This document shows positions 56,247-64,000 of a stretch of DNA of 64,000 bases, in pieces. How positions within the stretch are numbered: position 1 is the stretch's first letter; the number at the start of each line of letters is the position of its first letter. Position numbers and translations under genes: made by a program. Source of the stretch: Ornithinibacillus caprae (GTDB lineage: Bacteria > Bacillota > Bacilli > Bacillales > Amphibacillaceae); contig NZ_WOCA01000001.1 in NCBI RefSeq assembly GCF_009728145.1, forward strand, positions 372,001 through 436,000, in the 5' to 3' direction. Under the pieces are notes generated by a model. The model made no database searches, had not been told where the DNA came from, and saw nothing but the letters and a program-made list of their open reading frames with translations.

Positions 56247-56891
56247 ATGTACAAAAAAAGTGTGCAAGCAGTAGATCATATGAGGGAATACGCAACGATA
56301 TATTTATTTATGGTAATCTTGTTTCTAACAGGAATAATATTCGGTGCTATCATTGTTAATAGTATGAATATACCCCAAAAGCAAGATTTATTCTTTTATT
56401 TAGAACGTTTTTTTGGTCAAATTTCAAGTGGACAAACGATTGAAAATAAAGATATTTTAAAAGAAAGCTTCTTTTATCATGTGAAATATCTAGGTTTATT
56501 ATTTATATTAGGTTTATCTGTTATCGGTTTGCCGATTGTATGGATATTACTTTTTATAAAAGGTTTGGTAGTTGGATTTTCAGTTGGTTTTCTAGTTAAC
56601 CAGCTTGGTATGCAAGGTTTTTTATTAGCTTCATTTTCAATCGCACCACAAAATATAGTAATTATACCAATCTATATTATTGCTGGTAGTTTATCGATGA
56701 TTTTTTCGTTAACTTTATTAAATAAATTATTTTCACGAAAGTTCTCTCATTCATTAACACAGCCTTTTGTCCGATATGTTAGTGTGTTTTGCATATTGCT
56801 CCTATTGTCATTTGCAGCTGCATCACTAGAAGCATTTGTTGCAAATGGTGCACTAGAATCGCTAATAAAAAGTTATTATTCAACTAGTTAA
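56247..56891 (+). CDS. spoIIM: stage II sporulation protein M
   Basis: A 214-residue membrane protein with about five hydrophobic helices, part of the SpoIID-SpoIIP-SpoIIM engulfment machinery that localises peptidoglycan hydrolases to the septum. Family features include the N-terminal polar segment and GLSVIGLPIVWILLFIKGL region. ATGGAGG precedes the ATG. The position before fur matches B. subtilis. Confidence 0.94.
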   Translation: MYKKSVQAVDHMREYATIYLFMVILFLTGIIFGAIIVNSMNIPQKQDLFFYLERFFGQISSGQTIENKDILKESFFYHVKYLGLLFILGLSVIGLPIVWILLFIKGLVVGFSVGFLVNQLGMQGFLLASFSIAPQNIVIIPIYIIAGSLSMIFSLTLLNKLFSRKFSHSLTQPFVRYVSVFCILLLLSFAAASLEAFVANGALESLIKSYYSTS

Positions 56892-56913
56892 AACGAAGAA
56901 TTTCTGTTATTAT

Positions 56914-56928
56914 TAATAATAATTATAA
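56914..56928. promoter_or_regulatory. PerR/Fur-like box upstream of fur
   Basis: TAATAATAATTATAA matches 13 of 14 fixed positions of the PerR box TTATAATNATTATAA. In B. subtilis fur is in the PerR regulon. Here the box is about 75-90 bases upstream of the start expected from the best promoter, further than usual. Confidence 0.45.
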
Positions 56929-56967
56929 AATAATAATGAAAATGTACTTAAATAATACTCATTATAC

Positions 56968-56996
56968 TTTACACTACTTTTAACTGTGCATATAAT
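56968..56996 (+). promoter_or_regulatory. sigma-A promoter of fur
   Basis: TTTACA (56968-56973), 17-base spacer and TATAAT (56991-56996), 30 bases before the fur ATG. Confidence 0.7.
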
Positions 56997-57026
56997 TAAA
57001 GGTGGGATATGAGGGAGGGATCTGCT

Positions 57027-57485
57027 ATGGAACATCGCATTGATCGTATAAAAAAACAACTCCATGCACAAAGCTACAAGCTAACTCCACAAAGAGAAGC
57101 GACAGTTCGTGTTTTATTAGAACGTGAAGAAGACCATTTAAGTGCTGAAGACATTTATCTTCTTGTTAAAGAGAAAGCACCTGAAATTGGTCTGGCTACT
57201 GTATATAGAACATTAGAATTACTTTCTGAATTAAAAATAGTTGATAAAATAAATTTTGGTGATGGGGTTTCAAGATATGATTTGCGTAAGGAAGGTGCAG
57301 AGCATTTCCATCATCACTTAGTATGTATTGAATGTGGATCTGTAGAAGAAATTATGGATGATTTACTAGGAGATGTAGAGAAAATCGTTGAGAAAGAATG
57401 GGGCTTTAAAGTAAAAGACCATCGTTTAACATTTCATGGTCTTTGCAAGAAGTGCCAAAAAACTGCTCCTGTGGAAGTATCATAA
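57027..57485 (+). CDS. fur: ferric uptake regulator Fur
   Basis: A 152-residue iron-dependent repressor (149 in B. subtilis), very similar across the DNA-binding domain (KLTPQREATVRVLLE, IGLATVYRTLELL). The metal site HFHHHLVCIECG and the second zinc pair CKKCQ are present. The ATG at 57027 has GAGGGAGG upstream and gives the family N-terminus MEHRIDRIKKQL. A hairpin near 57508-57540 may end the transcript. Confidence 0.97.
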   Translation: MEHRIDRIKKQLHAQSYKLTPQREATVRVLLEREEDHLSAEDIYLLVKEKAPEIGLATVYRTLELLSELKIVDKINFGDGVSRYDLRKEGAEHFHHHLVCIECGSVEEIMDDLLGDVEKIVEKEWGFKVKDHRLTFHGLCKKCQKTAPVEVS

Positions 57486-57507
57486 AATTGTACGAATTAG
57501 AGTAGAA

Positions 57508-57540
57508 TGTCTTTTTTCTTATAGAGAAAAGGCATTTTTA
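57508..57540 (+). terminator. terminator after fur
   Basis: Imperfect stem AATGTCTTTTTTCT / AGAAAAGGCATT with a short loop and TTT tail, 23 bases after the stop. Confidence 0.6.
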
Positions 57541-57728
57541 AATTTTTTAGAGATGTTTTATCAAAATAATATTTTACAAAGAAAGGTAAATGCGTTATTT
57601 TTGAACTAGAGGAATTGTATATGTTATTCGTCAATTTAAATGTACTAGAATTATAGTTATATGTATAATCCTAATCTTTTTTGGCATATCTTTTAATATG
57701 ACTATTATTAAAAGAGGAGAAATGCCAG

Positions 57729-57935
57729 ATGAAACGAGTGGTATGGGATACAATTAAAGTTTTCGTCATATTTGTTGCATGTACTTTTTTATTCTACTTT
57801 GGTTTACAAGTCATGCACGCTGAATACGAACAATATCATCGCTATGATCCACCGGAAGGACCGTCAATTAAAGTATTTAATGAAGAGCAAAGTTTGTTAG
57901 ATCGTTTGAATTTATTTTTTCGATTAGGAGAGTAA
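57729..57935 (+). CDS. yqzK: DUF4227 membrane protein YqzK
   Basis: A 68-residue protein with one transmembrane helix (about 9-28, [20 protein letters not shown]) and a polar C-terminal tail with [13 protein letters not shown]. It matches the YqzK/DUF4227 family of unknown function found before xerD. AAGAGGAG precedes the ATG; xerD starts 4 bases after its stop. Confidence 0.88.
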   Translation: MKRVVWDTIKVFVIFVACTFLFYFGLQVMHAEYEQYHRYDPPEGPSIKVFNEEQSLLDRLNLFFRLGE

Positions 57936-57939
57936 CCTT

Positions 57940-58833
57940 ATGTTAAAGTATGCATTCGAAGATTTTTTTCACTACTTACAAATAGAGCGAGGATTATCTG
58001 ATAATACGATCAGCTCCTATAAACGAGATTTGAAAAAGTACGTACAATATATTAACAAAATAGTCCAAAAAGATGATTGGGATCATGTTAGTAGAGCGGA
58101 TATTATTGGATTTTTGCATACATTAAAGGATAGCGGAAAATCTGCAGCAACAATGGCGAGAACAATATCATCCATTCGACTTTTTCATCAGTTTTTAATT
58201 CGCGAAGAATTAGTTCATCAAGATGCTAGTTTACATATTGAAACACCTAAAATTGAACGAAAACTTCCTCATGTTTTATCTATGCAAGAGGTTGATAGCC
58301 TTCTAAATATGAAAGCTACTACCCCTTTAGAGCTGCGAAATAAGGCAATGCTAGAATTACTTTATGCGACAGGATTGCGTGTGAGTGAATTAATCTCGTT
58401 AACAATGAATGATTTACATTTAACGATGGGATTTGTACGTTGTTTTGGTAAGGGATCAAAAGAGAGAATTGTTCCATTAGGTGATGTTGCACATAATGCC
58501 GTTGACCAGTATATTAACCATGCACGAAATAATCTGTTAAAGAAAAATAAAGATGAAACTATATTATTTGTTAACCAACATGGAAAACCTTTAACAAGAC
58601 AAGGTTTTTGGAAAATATTAAAAGCGATTGCAAAAGAAGCAGATATTCAAAAAGAAATAACACCTCATACACTAAGACATTCTTTTGCTACTCATTTATT
58701 AGAAAATGGGGCTGATTTACGTGCTGTTCAAGAAATGCTGGGGCACACCGATATATCAACGACGCAAATTTACACACATGTAACGAAAACTAGATTAAAA
58801 GATATGTATAAAACATATCATCCAAGAGCTTAG
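57940..58833 (+). CDS. xerD: site-specific tyrosine recombinase XerD
   Basis: A 297-residue recombinase (RipX, 296 in B. subtilis) resolving chromosome dimers at dif with XerC/CodV. The SAM-like N-terminal domain (about 1-85) precedes the catalytic domain with Arg in ATGLRVSEL, Lys in [31 protein letters not shown] (nucleophile Tyr in the last). Length normal and no sign of an integrase context. Coupled with yqzK. Confidence 0.96.
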   Translation: MLKYAFEDFFHYLQIERGLSDNTISSYKRDLKKYVQYINKIVQKDDWDHVSRADIIGFLHTLKDSGKSAATMARTISSIRLFHQFLIREELVHQDASLHIETPKIERKLPHVLSMQEVDSLLNMKATTPLELRNKAMLELLYATGLRVSELISLTMNDLHLTMGFVRCFGKGSKERIVPLGDVAHNAVDQYINHARNNLLKKNKDETILFVNQHGKPLTRQGFWKILKAIAKEADIQKEITPHTLRHSFATHLLENGADLRAVQEMLGHTDISTTQIYTHVTKTRLKDMYKTYHPRA

Positions 58834-58852
58834 TATTTATTTTTTAATTATA

Positions 58853-58872
58853 GTTGTCTGACATCATACAAC
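58853..58872. promoter_or_regulatory. GntR-type operator palindrome upstream of drm
   Basis: GTTGTcTGAcaTCAtACAAC: arms GTTGT/ACAAC and inner TGA/TCA are symmetric, 16 of 20 positions. The GT-n-AC architecture fits GntR-family regulators. It lies about 65 bases before drm. No such regulator is encoded in the window. Confidence 0.5.
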
Positions 58873-58936
58873 ATGATGAGAAAGTAATCATATATTTGTA
58901 CATATTAGACAATATAATCAACAGGAGGTATTAAAA

Positions 58937-60115
58937 ATGAAAAACTTTGATCGAATTTTTCTAATTGTAATGGATTCTGTAGGGATTGGAGAAGCACCTG
59001 ATGCCGAAAAATTCAACGATAAAGGTGCTGATACGTTAGGGCATATTGCTGATCATATGAATGGCTTAGAAATGCCAAACATGGGAAAATTAGGGCTTAG
59101 TAATATAAGAGAAATTAAAGGGATTCAGAAAGCCGAAAAGCCAATGGCACACTTTACGAAAATGCAGGAAGCTTCAAATGGGAAGGATACAATGACAGGA
59201 CATTGGGAAATTATGGGTCTTCATATAGAACAGCCATTCCGAACGTTTCCAGATGGATTTCCTAAAGAGCTTATTCAGGAACTAGAGGAAAAAACCGGTA
59301 GAAAAATAATAGGAAATAAGCCTGCTTCCGGTACTGCTATTCTAGATGAATTAGGAAAAGAGCATATGGATACTGGTGCACTTATTGTATATACATCTGC
59401 AGATTCCGTATTACAAATTGCTGCACATGAGGAAATTATACCGATCGAGGAGCAATACCGTATTTGTGAAATTGCTAGGGAAATAACATTAGATGAAAAA
59501 TATATGGTTGGACGTGTAATCGCTAGACCGTTTATTGGTAAGCCTGGTGAGTTTGAACGAACATCTAATCGACATGATTATGCGTTAAAGCCTTTTGGTC
59601 GAACAGTGATGAATACCTTAAAAGATCAAAATTATGATGTTGTTGCCATAGGTAAAATATCAGATATTTATGACGGTGAGGGTGTGACAAAGGCTATTCG
59701 TACAGTAGATAACGATGATGGCATGACCAAGCTAGTGGAATCAATGGATAAAAATTTTAATGGAATTAGTTTTTTAAACCTAGTTGATTTTGATGCAAAA
59801 TATGGTCATCGCCGGGACCCACAAGGCTATGGCAAGGCGTTAGAGAACTTTGATAAAAGATTACCAGAGGTTTTAGATAAACTTCAGGAGAATGACCTCT
59901 TAATTATTACTGCAGATCATGGTAATGATCCAGTTCATCATGGTACAGATCACACTCGTGAATACGTTCCTTTAGTTGTTTATCACACAGGAATAACGGA
60001 AGGTAAGAAACTACCATTAAGAGAAACATTTGCTGACATTGGAGCGACAGTAGCTGAGAACTTTAATGTTGATCTACCGGAGTTCGGAAGAAGCTTTTTA
60101 AATGAAATTAAATAA
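58937..60115 (+). CDS. drm: phosphopentomutase
   Basis: A 392-residue DeoB-type enzyme of the alkaline phosphatase superfamily, interconverting (deoxy)ribose 1- and 5-phosphates. Metal ligands are in [22 protein letters not shown] (phosphorylated Thr), [14 protein letters not shown] and ITADHGNDP followed by THTREYVP-type His. It starts a nucleoside salvage operon with pupG and pdp. CAGGAGG precedes the ATG. Confidence 0.96.
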   Translation: MKNFDRIFLIVMDSVGIGEAPDAEKFNDKGADTLGHIADHMNGLEMPNMGKLGLSNIREIKGIQKAEKPMAHFTKMQEASNGKDTMTGHWEIMGLHIEQPFRTFPDGFPKELIQELEEKTGRKIIGNKPASGTAILDELGKEHMDTGALIVYTSADSVLQIAAHEEIIPIEEQYRICEIAREITLDEKYMVGRVIARPFIGKPGEFERTSNRHDYALKPFGRTVMNTLKDQNYDVVAIGKISDIYDGEGVTKAIRTVDNDDGMTKLVESMDKNFNGISFLNLVDFDAKYGHRRDPQGYGKALENFDKRLPEVLDKLQENDLLIITADHGNDPVHHGTDHTREYVPLVVYHTGITEGKKLPLRETFADIGATVAENFNVDLPEFGRSFLNEIK

Positions 60116-60133
60116 TAGGAAGGTGACCAAAAC

Positions 60134-60955
60134 ATGGATCAAACTTTAATTAAGGAAGCAAGTAATTATATTCAAGAAAAATTAGCACATAAACCAACAA
60201 TAGGATTAATCCTTGGGTCTGGGTTGGGCGTTTTAGGGGATGAAATAGAGAATCAAACAACAATTCCGTATTCAGATATCCCGCATTTTCCTGAATCAAC
60301 TGTTTCAGGTCATAAAGGACAGCTTGTTATTGGAACGTTAGAAGGGAAGCAAGTCATAGCAATGCAAGGTAGATTTCATTTTTATGAAGGCTACACAATG
60401 CAACAAGTGACCTTTCCAGTAAGAGTAATGAAGGACTTAGGAATTGAGTCGATTATCGTAACGAATGCTGCAGGAGGAATAAATGAAGGGTTTGAACCTG
60501 GAGATTTAATGGTAATCACCGATCATATTAATAATATGGGAACCAATCCATTGATTGGACCAAATAATGAAGAGCTTGGTGCACGATTCCCAGACATGTC
60601 TAAAGTATATGATCCAGAATATGTACAACATGCTTCCCAGTGTGCTAAAGAACTAGGGCTGACGATTCGACAAGGGGTATATGTTGGGAACACAGGTCCT
60701 GTATATGAAACACCAGCTGAAGTAAGAATGTTACGAACGCTAGGTGGTGATGCGGTTGGTATGTCTACGGTTCCTGAAGTAGTTGTAGCTGGACATGCGG
60801 GGATACGCGTTTTAGGTATTTCATGTATTTCTAATATGGCAGCAGGAATATTGGACCAGCCTTTAACGCATCATGAAGTAATTGAAACAACTGAAAAAGT
60901 AAGAGAAGACTTTTTACGCTTTGTTAAGAAAATAATAAGTACCTTACCAAACTAA
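60134..60955 (+). CDS. pupG: purine nucleoside phosphorylase
   Basis: A 273-residue trimeric-type PNP (PunA/DeoD2 class) with GLILGSGLGVLGD, phosphate-site GRFHFYEGY, NAAGGIN and the purine-site glutamate in YETPAEVR and MSTVPEV. It splits guanosine and inosine to base and ribose 1-phosphate, the substrate of Drm. GGAAGGTGA precedes the ATG. Confidence 0.96.
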   Translation: MDQTLIKEASNYIQEKLAHKPTIGLILGSGLGVLGDEIENQTTIPYSDIPHFPESTVSGHKGQLVIGTLEGKQVIAMQGRFHFYEGYTMQQVTFPVRVMKDLGIESIIVTNAAGGINEGFEPGDLMVITDHINNMGTNPLIGPNNEELGARFPDMSKVYDPEYVQHASQCAKELGLTIRQGVYVGNTGPVYETPAEVRMLRTLGGDAVGMSTVPEVVVAGHAGIRVLGISCISNMAAGILDQPLTHHEVIETTEKVREDFLRFVKKIISTLPN

Positions 60956-60973
60956 AAAAAGAGAGTGATACCC

Positions 60974-62278
60974 ATGAGAATGTACGACATCATTGAAAAA
61001 AAACGTGATGGAAAAGAATTAACCGAGGAAGAGATTACATTTTTTATAGATGGTTATACAAAAGGAGAAATTCCTGATTATCAAGTAAGTGCACTAATGA
61101 TGGCAATCTACTTTCAAGACATGACCGAAAAAGAAAGAGCTACATTAACAACAGCGATGGTGGAGTCAGGGGATCAAATTGATTTATCTGCTATTGCTGG
61201 AATTAAGGTTGATAAACACTCTACAGGTGGTGTGGGTGACACAACAACATTGATACTAGCTCCTTTAGTTGCATCTTTAGGAGTCCCTGTAGCAAAAATG
61301 AGTGGTAGAGGACTTGGTCATACTGGTGGAACGATTGATAAATTAGAATCTGTTCCTGGATTTCATGTTGAAATAACAAATGATGAATTTATTGATCTTG
61401 TTAACAAAAATAAAGTGGCCGTTATTGGACAGTCAGGTAATTTAACTCCTGCTGATAAAAAGTTATATAGTCTTAGGGATGTAACCGCAACGGTGAATTC
61501 GATCCCACTTATAGCTAGCTCTATCATGAGTAAAAAAATAGCTGCTGGTGCTGATGCGATCGTATTAGACGTTAAAACAGGTGCTGGCGCATTTATGAAA
61601 AAGTTTGACGATGCAAAAGAGCTTGCTAAAGCTATGGTTTCTATTGGAAATCATGTTGGTCGAAAAACAATGGCAGTTATATCAGATATGAGCCAGCCAT
61701 TAGGAAATGCAATTGGAAACTCACTAGAAGTTAAAGAAGCGATTGATACATTGCAAGGAAAAGGTCCAAGAGATTTAACCGAATTATGCCTAACGCTAGG
61801 AAGTCAGATGGCTGTTGTAGGAAATAAAGCGAATAGCCTAGAGGAAGCAAAAGCTAGATTGGAAGAAAATTTACACAATGGAAAAGCATTTGAGCAATTT
61901 AAACTATTTCTTGCTTCTCAAGGTGGAGACACTAGTGTTGCAGATGACCCTTCCTTGCTACCGAAAGCATCGGTTCAAGTAAGCTTACCAGCTAAGCAAT
62001 CTGGAACAGTAGCTTCTATTATAGCCGATCAAATTGGTACAGCTGCTATGATGTTAGGAGCAGGTAGGGCAACGAAGGAATCGAAAATAGACCTATCCGT
62101 TGGAATAGTTTTACATAAGAAAATTGGCGATAAAGTTGAAAAAGATGAGCCGTTGTTAACTATTCATGCAAATAACGATGACTTGGATACGGTCATGAAT
62201 AAGTTATATGAAAGTATACAAATAACAGAAGAAGTGGTAAAAGCTCCATCGCTAATTTATGATGTAATCACAGGGTAA
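60974..62278 (+). CDS. pdp: pyrimidine-nucleoside phosphorylase
   Basis: A 434-residue enzyme for uridine, thymidine and deoxyuridine (B. subtilis 433). The signature [18 protein letters not shown] and phosphate-binding [12 protein letters not shown] are visible, followed by [14 protein letters not shown] and [14 protein letters not shown] chose the ATG at 60974 ([10 protein letters not shown]), as in B. subtilis, over an upstream GTG; the ribosome binding site (AGAGAG) is weak. Last gene of the operon. Confidence 0.96.
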   Translation: MRMYDIIEKKRDGKELTEEEITFFIDGYTKGEIPDYQVSALMMAIYFQDMTEKERATLTTAMVESGDQIDLSAIAGIKVDKHSTGGVGDTTTLILAPLVASLGVPVAKMSGRGLGHTGGTIDKLESVPGFHVEITNDEFIDLVNKNKVAVIGQSGNLTPADKKLYSLRDVTATVNSIPLIASSIMSKKIAAGADAIVLDVKTGAGAFMKKFDDAKELAKAMVSIGNHVGRKTMAVISDMSQPLGNAIGNSLEVKEAIDTLQGKGPRDLTELCLTLGSQMAVVGNKANSLEEAKARLEENLHNGKAFEQFKLFLASQGGDTSVADDPSLLPKASVQVSLPAKQSGTVASIIADQIGTAAMMLGAGRATKESKIDLSVGIVLHKKIGDKVEKDEPLLTIHANNDDLDTVMNKLYESIQITEEVVKAPSLIYDVITG

Positions 62279-62285
62279 TGGTAAT

Positions 62286-62315
62286 AAAGCACATGAATCT
62301 TCATGTGCTTTTTTT
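62286..62315 (+). terminator. terminator after pdp
   Basis: A perfect stem AAAGCACATGA / TCATGTGCTTT with a small loop and T run, just after the pdp stop. Confidence 0.92.
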
Positions 62316-62469
62316 GATTGTATCTAAGAAATATTTCTACCCAGTACTAAGTGGAACTAATGGCTTTGCTTTAAAGGTATGCTGAAGCCAAGTTTTCTCC
62401 ATATATTTTGTTATAAAATACACGTATCATGGCAATCCTAAAATTATATTGATTGCTGGAGGTATAAGT

Positions 62470-63654
62470 ATGAAAAAATATGCTCTAATGATAAGTGTTT
62501 TATTTTTGGCGATGTCTTTCATCAATCTTTCCGTTTATGCTGAGGAAAATAAGGAAGCGGAGAGTAAGGACTCTTTAAATCTTGCACCAGATGCTAAGTC
62601 AGCTATATTAATGGAGCGGGATACCGGCAAGATACTTTATGACAAAAATGCAAACGAAAAATTGCCACCCGCTAGTATGACGAAGGTAATGACTCTTTTA
62701 TTAATTATGGAAGAGTTTGAAAAAGGAAATTTGAAAAAAGATGAAGTTATAAGAATTAGTGAAAACGCAGCTTCTATGGGTGGTTCGCAGATATTTTTAG
62801 AGGCTGGAGAAGAAATGTCAGTTAATGACTTGCTAAAAGGCATTGCCATCGCTTCTGGAAATGATGCTAGTGTTGCATTAGCAGAAAGAATTGCAGGAAG
62901 TGAAGAAGCATTTGTCGAAAGAATGAACCAAAAAGTAAAAGAACTAAAATTAAAGAATACGAAATTTCAAAATGTAACGGGATTACCAGCAGATGATCAC
63001 TATAGTACTTCCCATGATATGGCAGTTATTGCAAAAGAACTTTTGAAATACGAATCGATTACAGAGTATACATCGATCTATGAAGATTATTTACGAAAAG
63101 GTCAAAAGGATGAATTTTGGCTTGTTAACACAAATAAATTAGTTCGTTTCTATCCTGGGGTAGATGGATTAAAAACAGGATTTACAAATGATGCAAAATA
63201 TTGTTTAACTGCAACAGCAAAGAAAAATGATATGCGTGTTATCGCTGTGGTTATGGGTGTAGATTCACCAAAAGAGCGTAATGCAACTGTATCCAAGATG
63301 TTAGATTATGCCTTTAATACGTACGATACCAAGAAATTATTTGATAAAGGTGAATTAATCACAAGCTTACAACTGTTAAAGGCTGAACAAAAAAATATTG
63401 AAATTGTAGCTTCACAATCGATAAGTACGATCTTCAAAAAAGGTGAGTCAGTAGAAAACATAACTACGACTGTGGACTTAGAAAGTGATTTAGAAGCACC
63501 GTTAAAAAAAGGTGATCAGGTTGGCACCTTAACTGTCAAAAATGAGGATAAAATATTATCTGAGACACCGTTAATTGTTGAAAAAGATATTGATCGAGCA
63601 TCATTTATGACATTATTTAAGAGATCTTTAGAAAGCTTGTCGAAACATCGGTGA
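62470..63654 (+). CDS. dacF: D-alanyl-D-alanine carboxypeptidase DacF
   Basis: A 394-residue penicillin-binding protein, forespore-expressed in B. subtilis and acting on spore cortex peptidoglycan. A signal peptide (about 1-24, ending in VYA) precedes the catalytic domain with SMTK (69-72), SGN (129-131) and KTG (235-237), and a C-terminal beta domain plus an amphipathic anchor. The ATG at 62470 has GGAGG at 8 bases. It precedes spoIIAA as in B. subtilis. Confidence 0.95.
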   Translation: MKKYALMISVLFLAMSFINLSVYAEENKEAESKDSLNLAPDAKSAILMERDTGKILYDKNANEKLPPASMTKVMTLLLIMEEFEKGNLKKDEVIRISENAASMGGSQIFLEAGEEMSVNDLLKGIAIASGNDASVALAERIAGSEEAFVERMNQKVKELKLKNTKFQNVTGLPADDHYSTSHDMAVIAKELLKYESITEYTSIYEDYLRKGQKDEFWLVNTNKLVRFYPGVDGLKTGFTNDAKYCLTATAKKNDMRVIAVVMGVDSPKERNATVSKMLDYAFNTYDTKKLFDKGELITSLQLLKAEQKNIEIVASQSISTIFKKGESVENITTTVDLESDLEAPLKKGDQVGTLTVKNEDKILSETPLIVEKDIDRASFMTLFKRSLESLSKHR

Positions 63655-63696
63655 TTTGAAATGAATACCACGAAATTCTTCTAGTTTTGTCAAGAG

Positions 63697-63724
63697 GCAG
63701 GAATTTGCCCATATTATCAAGAAT
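63697..63724 (+). promoter_or_regulatory. sigma-H promoter of spoIIA
   Basis: GCAGGAATT (63697-63705) fits the sigma-H -35 exactly; CAAGAAT (63718-63724), 12 bases on, fits the -10 with one mismatch. A near-match to a 0A box (TGTCAAG) lies just upstream at about 63689. B. subtilis spoIIA is controlled by sigma-H and Spo0A~P. Confidence 0.65.
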
Positions 63725-63758
63725 CAGTACTTACAAGGAATTGTAAGGAGGAAAATAA

Positions 63759-64000
63759 ATGGGCTTAAGTTACACTTTTGACGTAAGAGAAGATGTGCTG
63801 ATTGTTCGATTAGCTGGTGAAATAGATCACCATGAATCTGAAAGCTTACGAGAAAAATGGAAAGAAACAATGTATACCAATTCAGTTAAGCATGTAATTT
63901 TAAATCTAGAAGCTGTCTCCTTCATGGACAGTTCAGGTTTAGGTGTCGTTTTAGGAAGGTATAAGGAAGTTCTACAACTGGGAGGCGAAATGGTTGTATG
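63759..64000 (+). CDS. spoIIAA: anti-sigma-F factor antagonist SpoIIAA (5' part)
   Basis: The first 80 codons of a STAS-domain anti-anti-sigma factor (full length about 117). The phosphorylated serine is in FMDSSGLGVVLGRYK (the Ser phosphorylated by SpoIIAB, near residue 57). Dephosphorylated SpoIIAA frees sigma-F in the forespore. AAGGAGG precedes the ATG. The gene is cut by the window end; spoIIAB and sigF should follow. Confidence 0.95.
   Translation, partial: MGLSYTFDVREDVLIVRLAGEIDHHESESLREKWKETMYTNSVKHVILNLEAVSFMDSSGLGVVLGRYKEVLQLGGEMVV

Noticed and set aside
57940-58833. Prophage or island integrase
   Set aside because: The protein is housekeeping XerD in its conserved place between yqzK and drm; no att repeats or phage genes are nearby.
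62401-62469. sigma-F/sigma-G promoter of dacF
   Set aside because: Expected from B. subtilis, but I could not find a convincing pair of -35 and -10 elements by eye.

Overview
The window is a contiguous piece of a low-GC, endospore-forming Bacillaceae chromosome. Gene order follows the mntR-spoIIIA-acc-spo0A-bkd-fur-spoIIA arc of Bacillus subtilis almost gene for gene (yqhN to spoIIAA), with lineage-specific differences. An OLE RNA/oapA locus, a class II (B12-dependent) ribonucleotide reductase interrupted by a group I intron, and a methylmalonyl-CoA mutase cluster point to a halophilic or alkaliphilic relative such as Oceanobacillus or a neighbouring genus. The genus is inferred; the family is well supported.

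Layout. 1-2042: 3' part of a group I self-splicing intron and the downstream exon of a class II ribonucleotide reductase. 2355-7172: mntR, a patatin-like protein, small membrane proteins (yqhP, yqhR), aroQ, an Xaa-Pro peptidase and efp. 7309-12419: the complete eight-gene spoIIIA operon (mother-cell side of the SpoIIIA-SpoIIQ channel) behind a sigma-E-type promoter. 12842-15163: accB, accC, yqhY behind a sigma-A-type promoter and a FapR-like palindrome. 15292-19025: nusB, folD, xseA, xseB, ispA. 19068-20323: OLE RNA and its membrane partner OapA, in the slot where B. subtilis carries dxs. 20356-26060: tlyA/yqxC, argR, recN, spoIVB, spo0A, with a sigma-H promoter and Spo0A boxes before spo0A. 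26131-27758, minus strand: aspartokinase and a DUF2627 protein.

27895-37959 is the branched-chain keto acid cluster: bkdR, then ptb-bcd-buk-lpdV-bkdAA-bkdAB-bkdB behind a sigma-54 promoter with upstream palindromes. It is followed by brxB, yqjA, a 45-residue Prli42-like membrane peptide on the minus strand, and 39892-45122: methylmalonyl-CoA mutase large subunit, a fused B12-binding/epimerase protein, a propionyl-CoA carboxylase beta chain and a tripeptidase. Together these can take valine and isoleucine to branched acyl-CoAs and, through enzymes outside the window, carry propionyl-CoA to succinyl-CoA. A tandem approximately 150-bp intergenic repeat (45191-45515) precedes dinB.

46846-51001, minus strand: aldehyde dehydrogenase, rnz, namA and a glycerophosphodiesterase. 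51132-54982: yqjP, yqjQ, yqkB, yqkF (minus) and nudF. 54987-58833: yqxK (EndoQ-like), spoIIM, fur, yqzK, xerD. 58937-62278: the nucleoside catabolic genes drm, pupG, pdp. 62470-64000: dacF and the start of spoIIAA, which runs off the window.

Nothing here is clearly a new defence or mobile system. The most notable elements are the OLE locus, the intron-split B12 reductase, the mutase-epimerase fusion, the structured tandem repeat and several uncharacterised operator palindromes.
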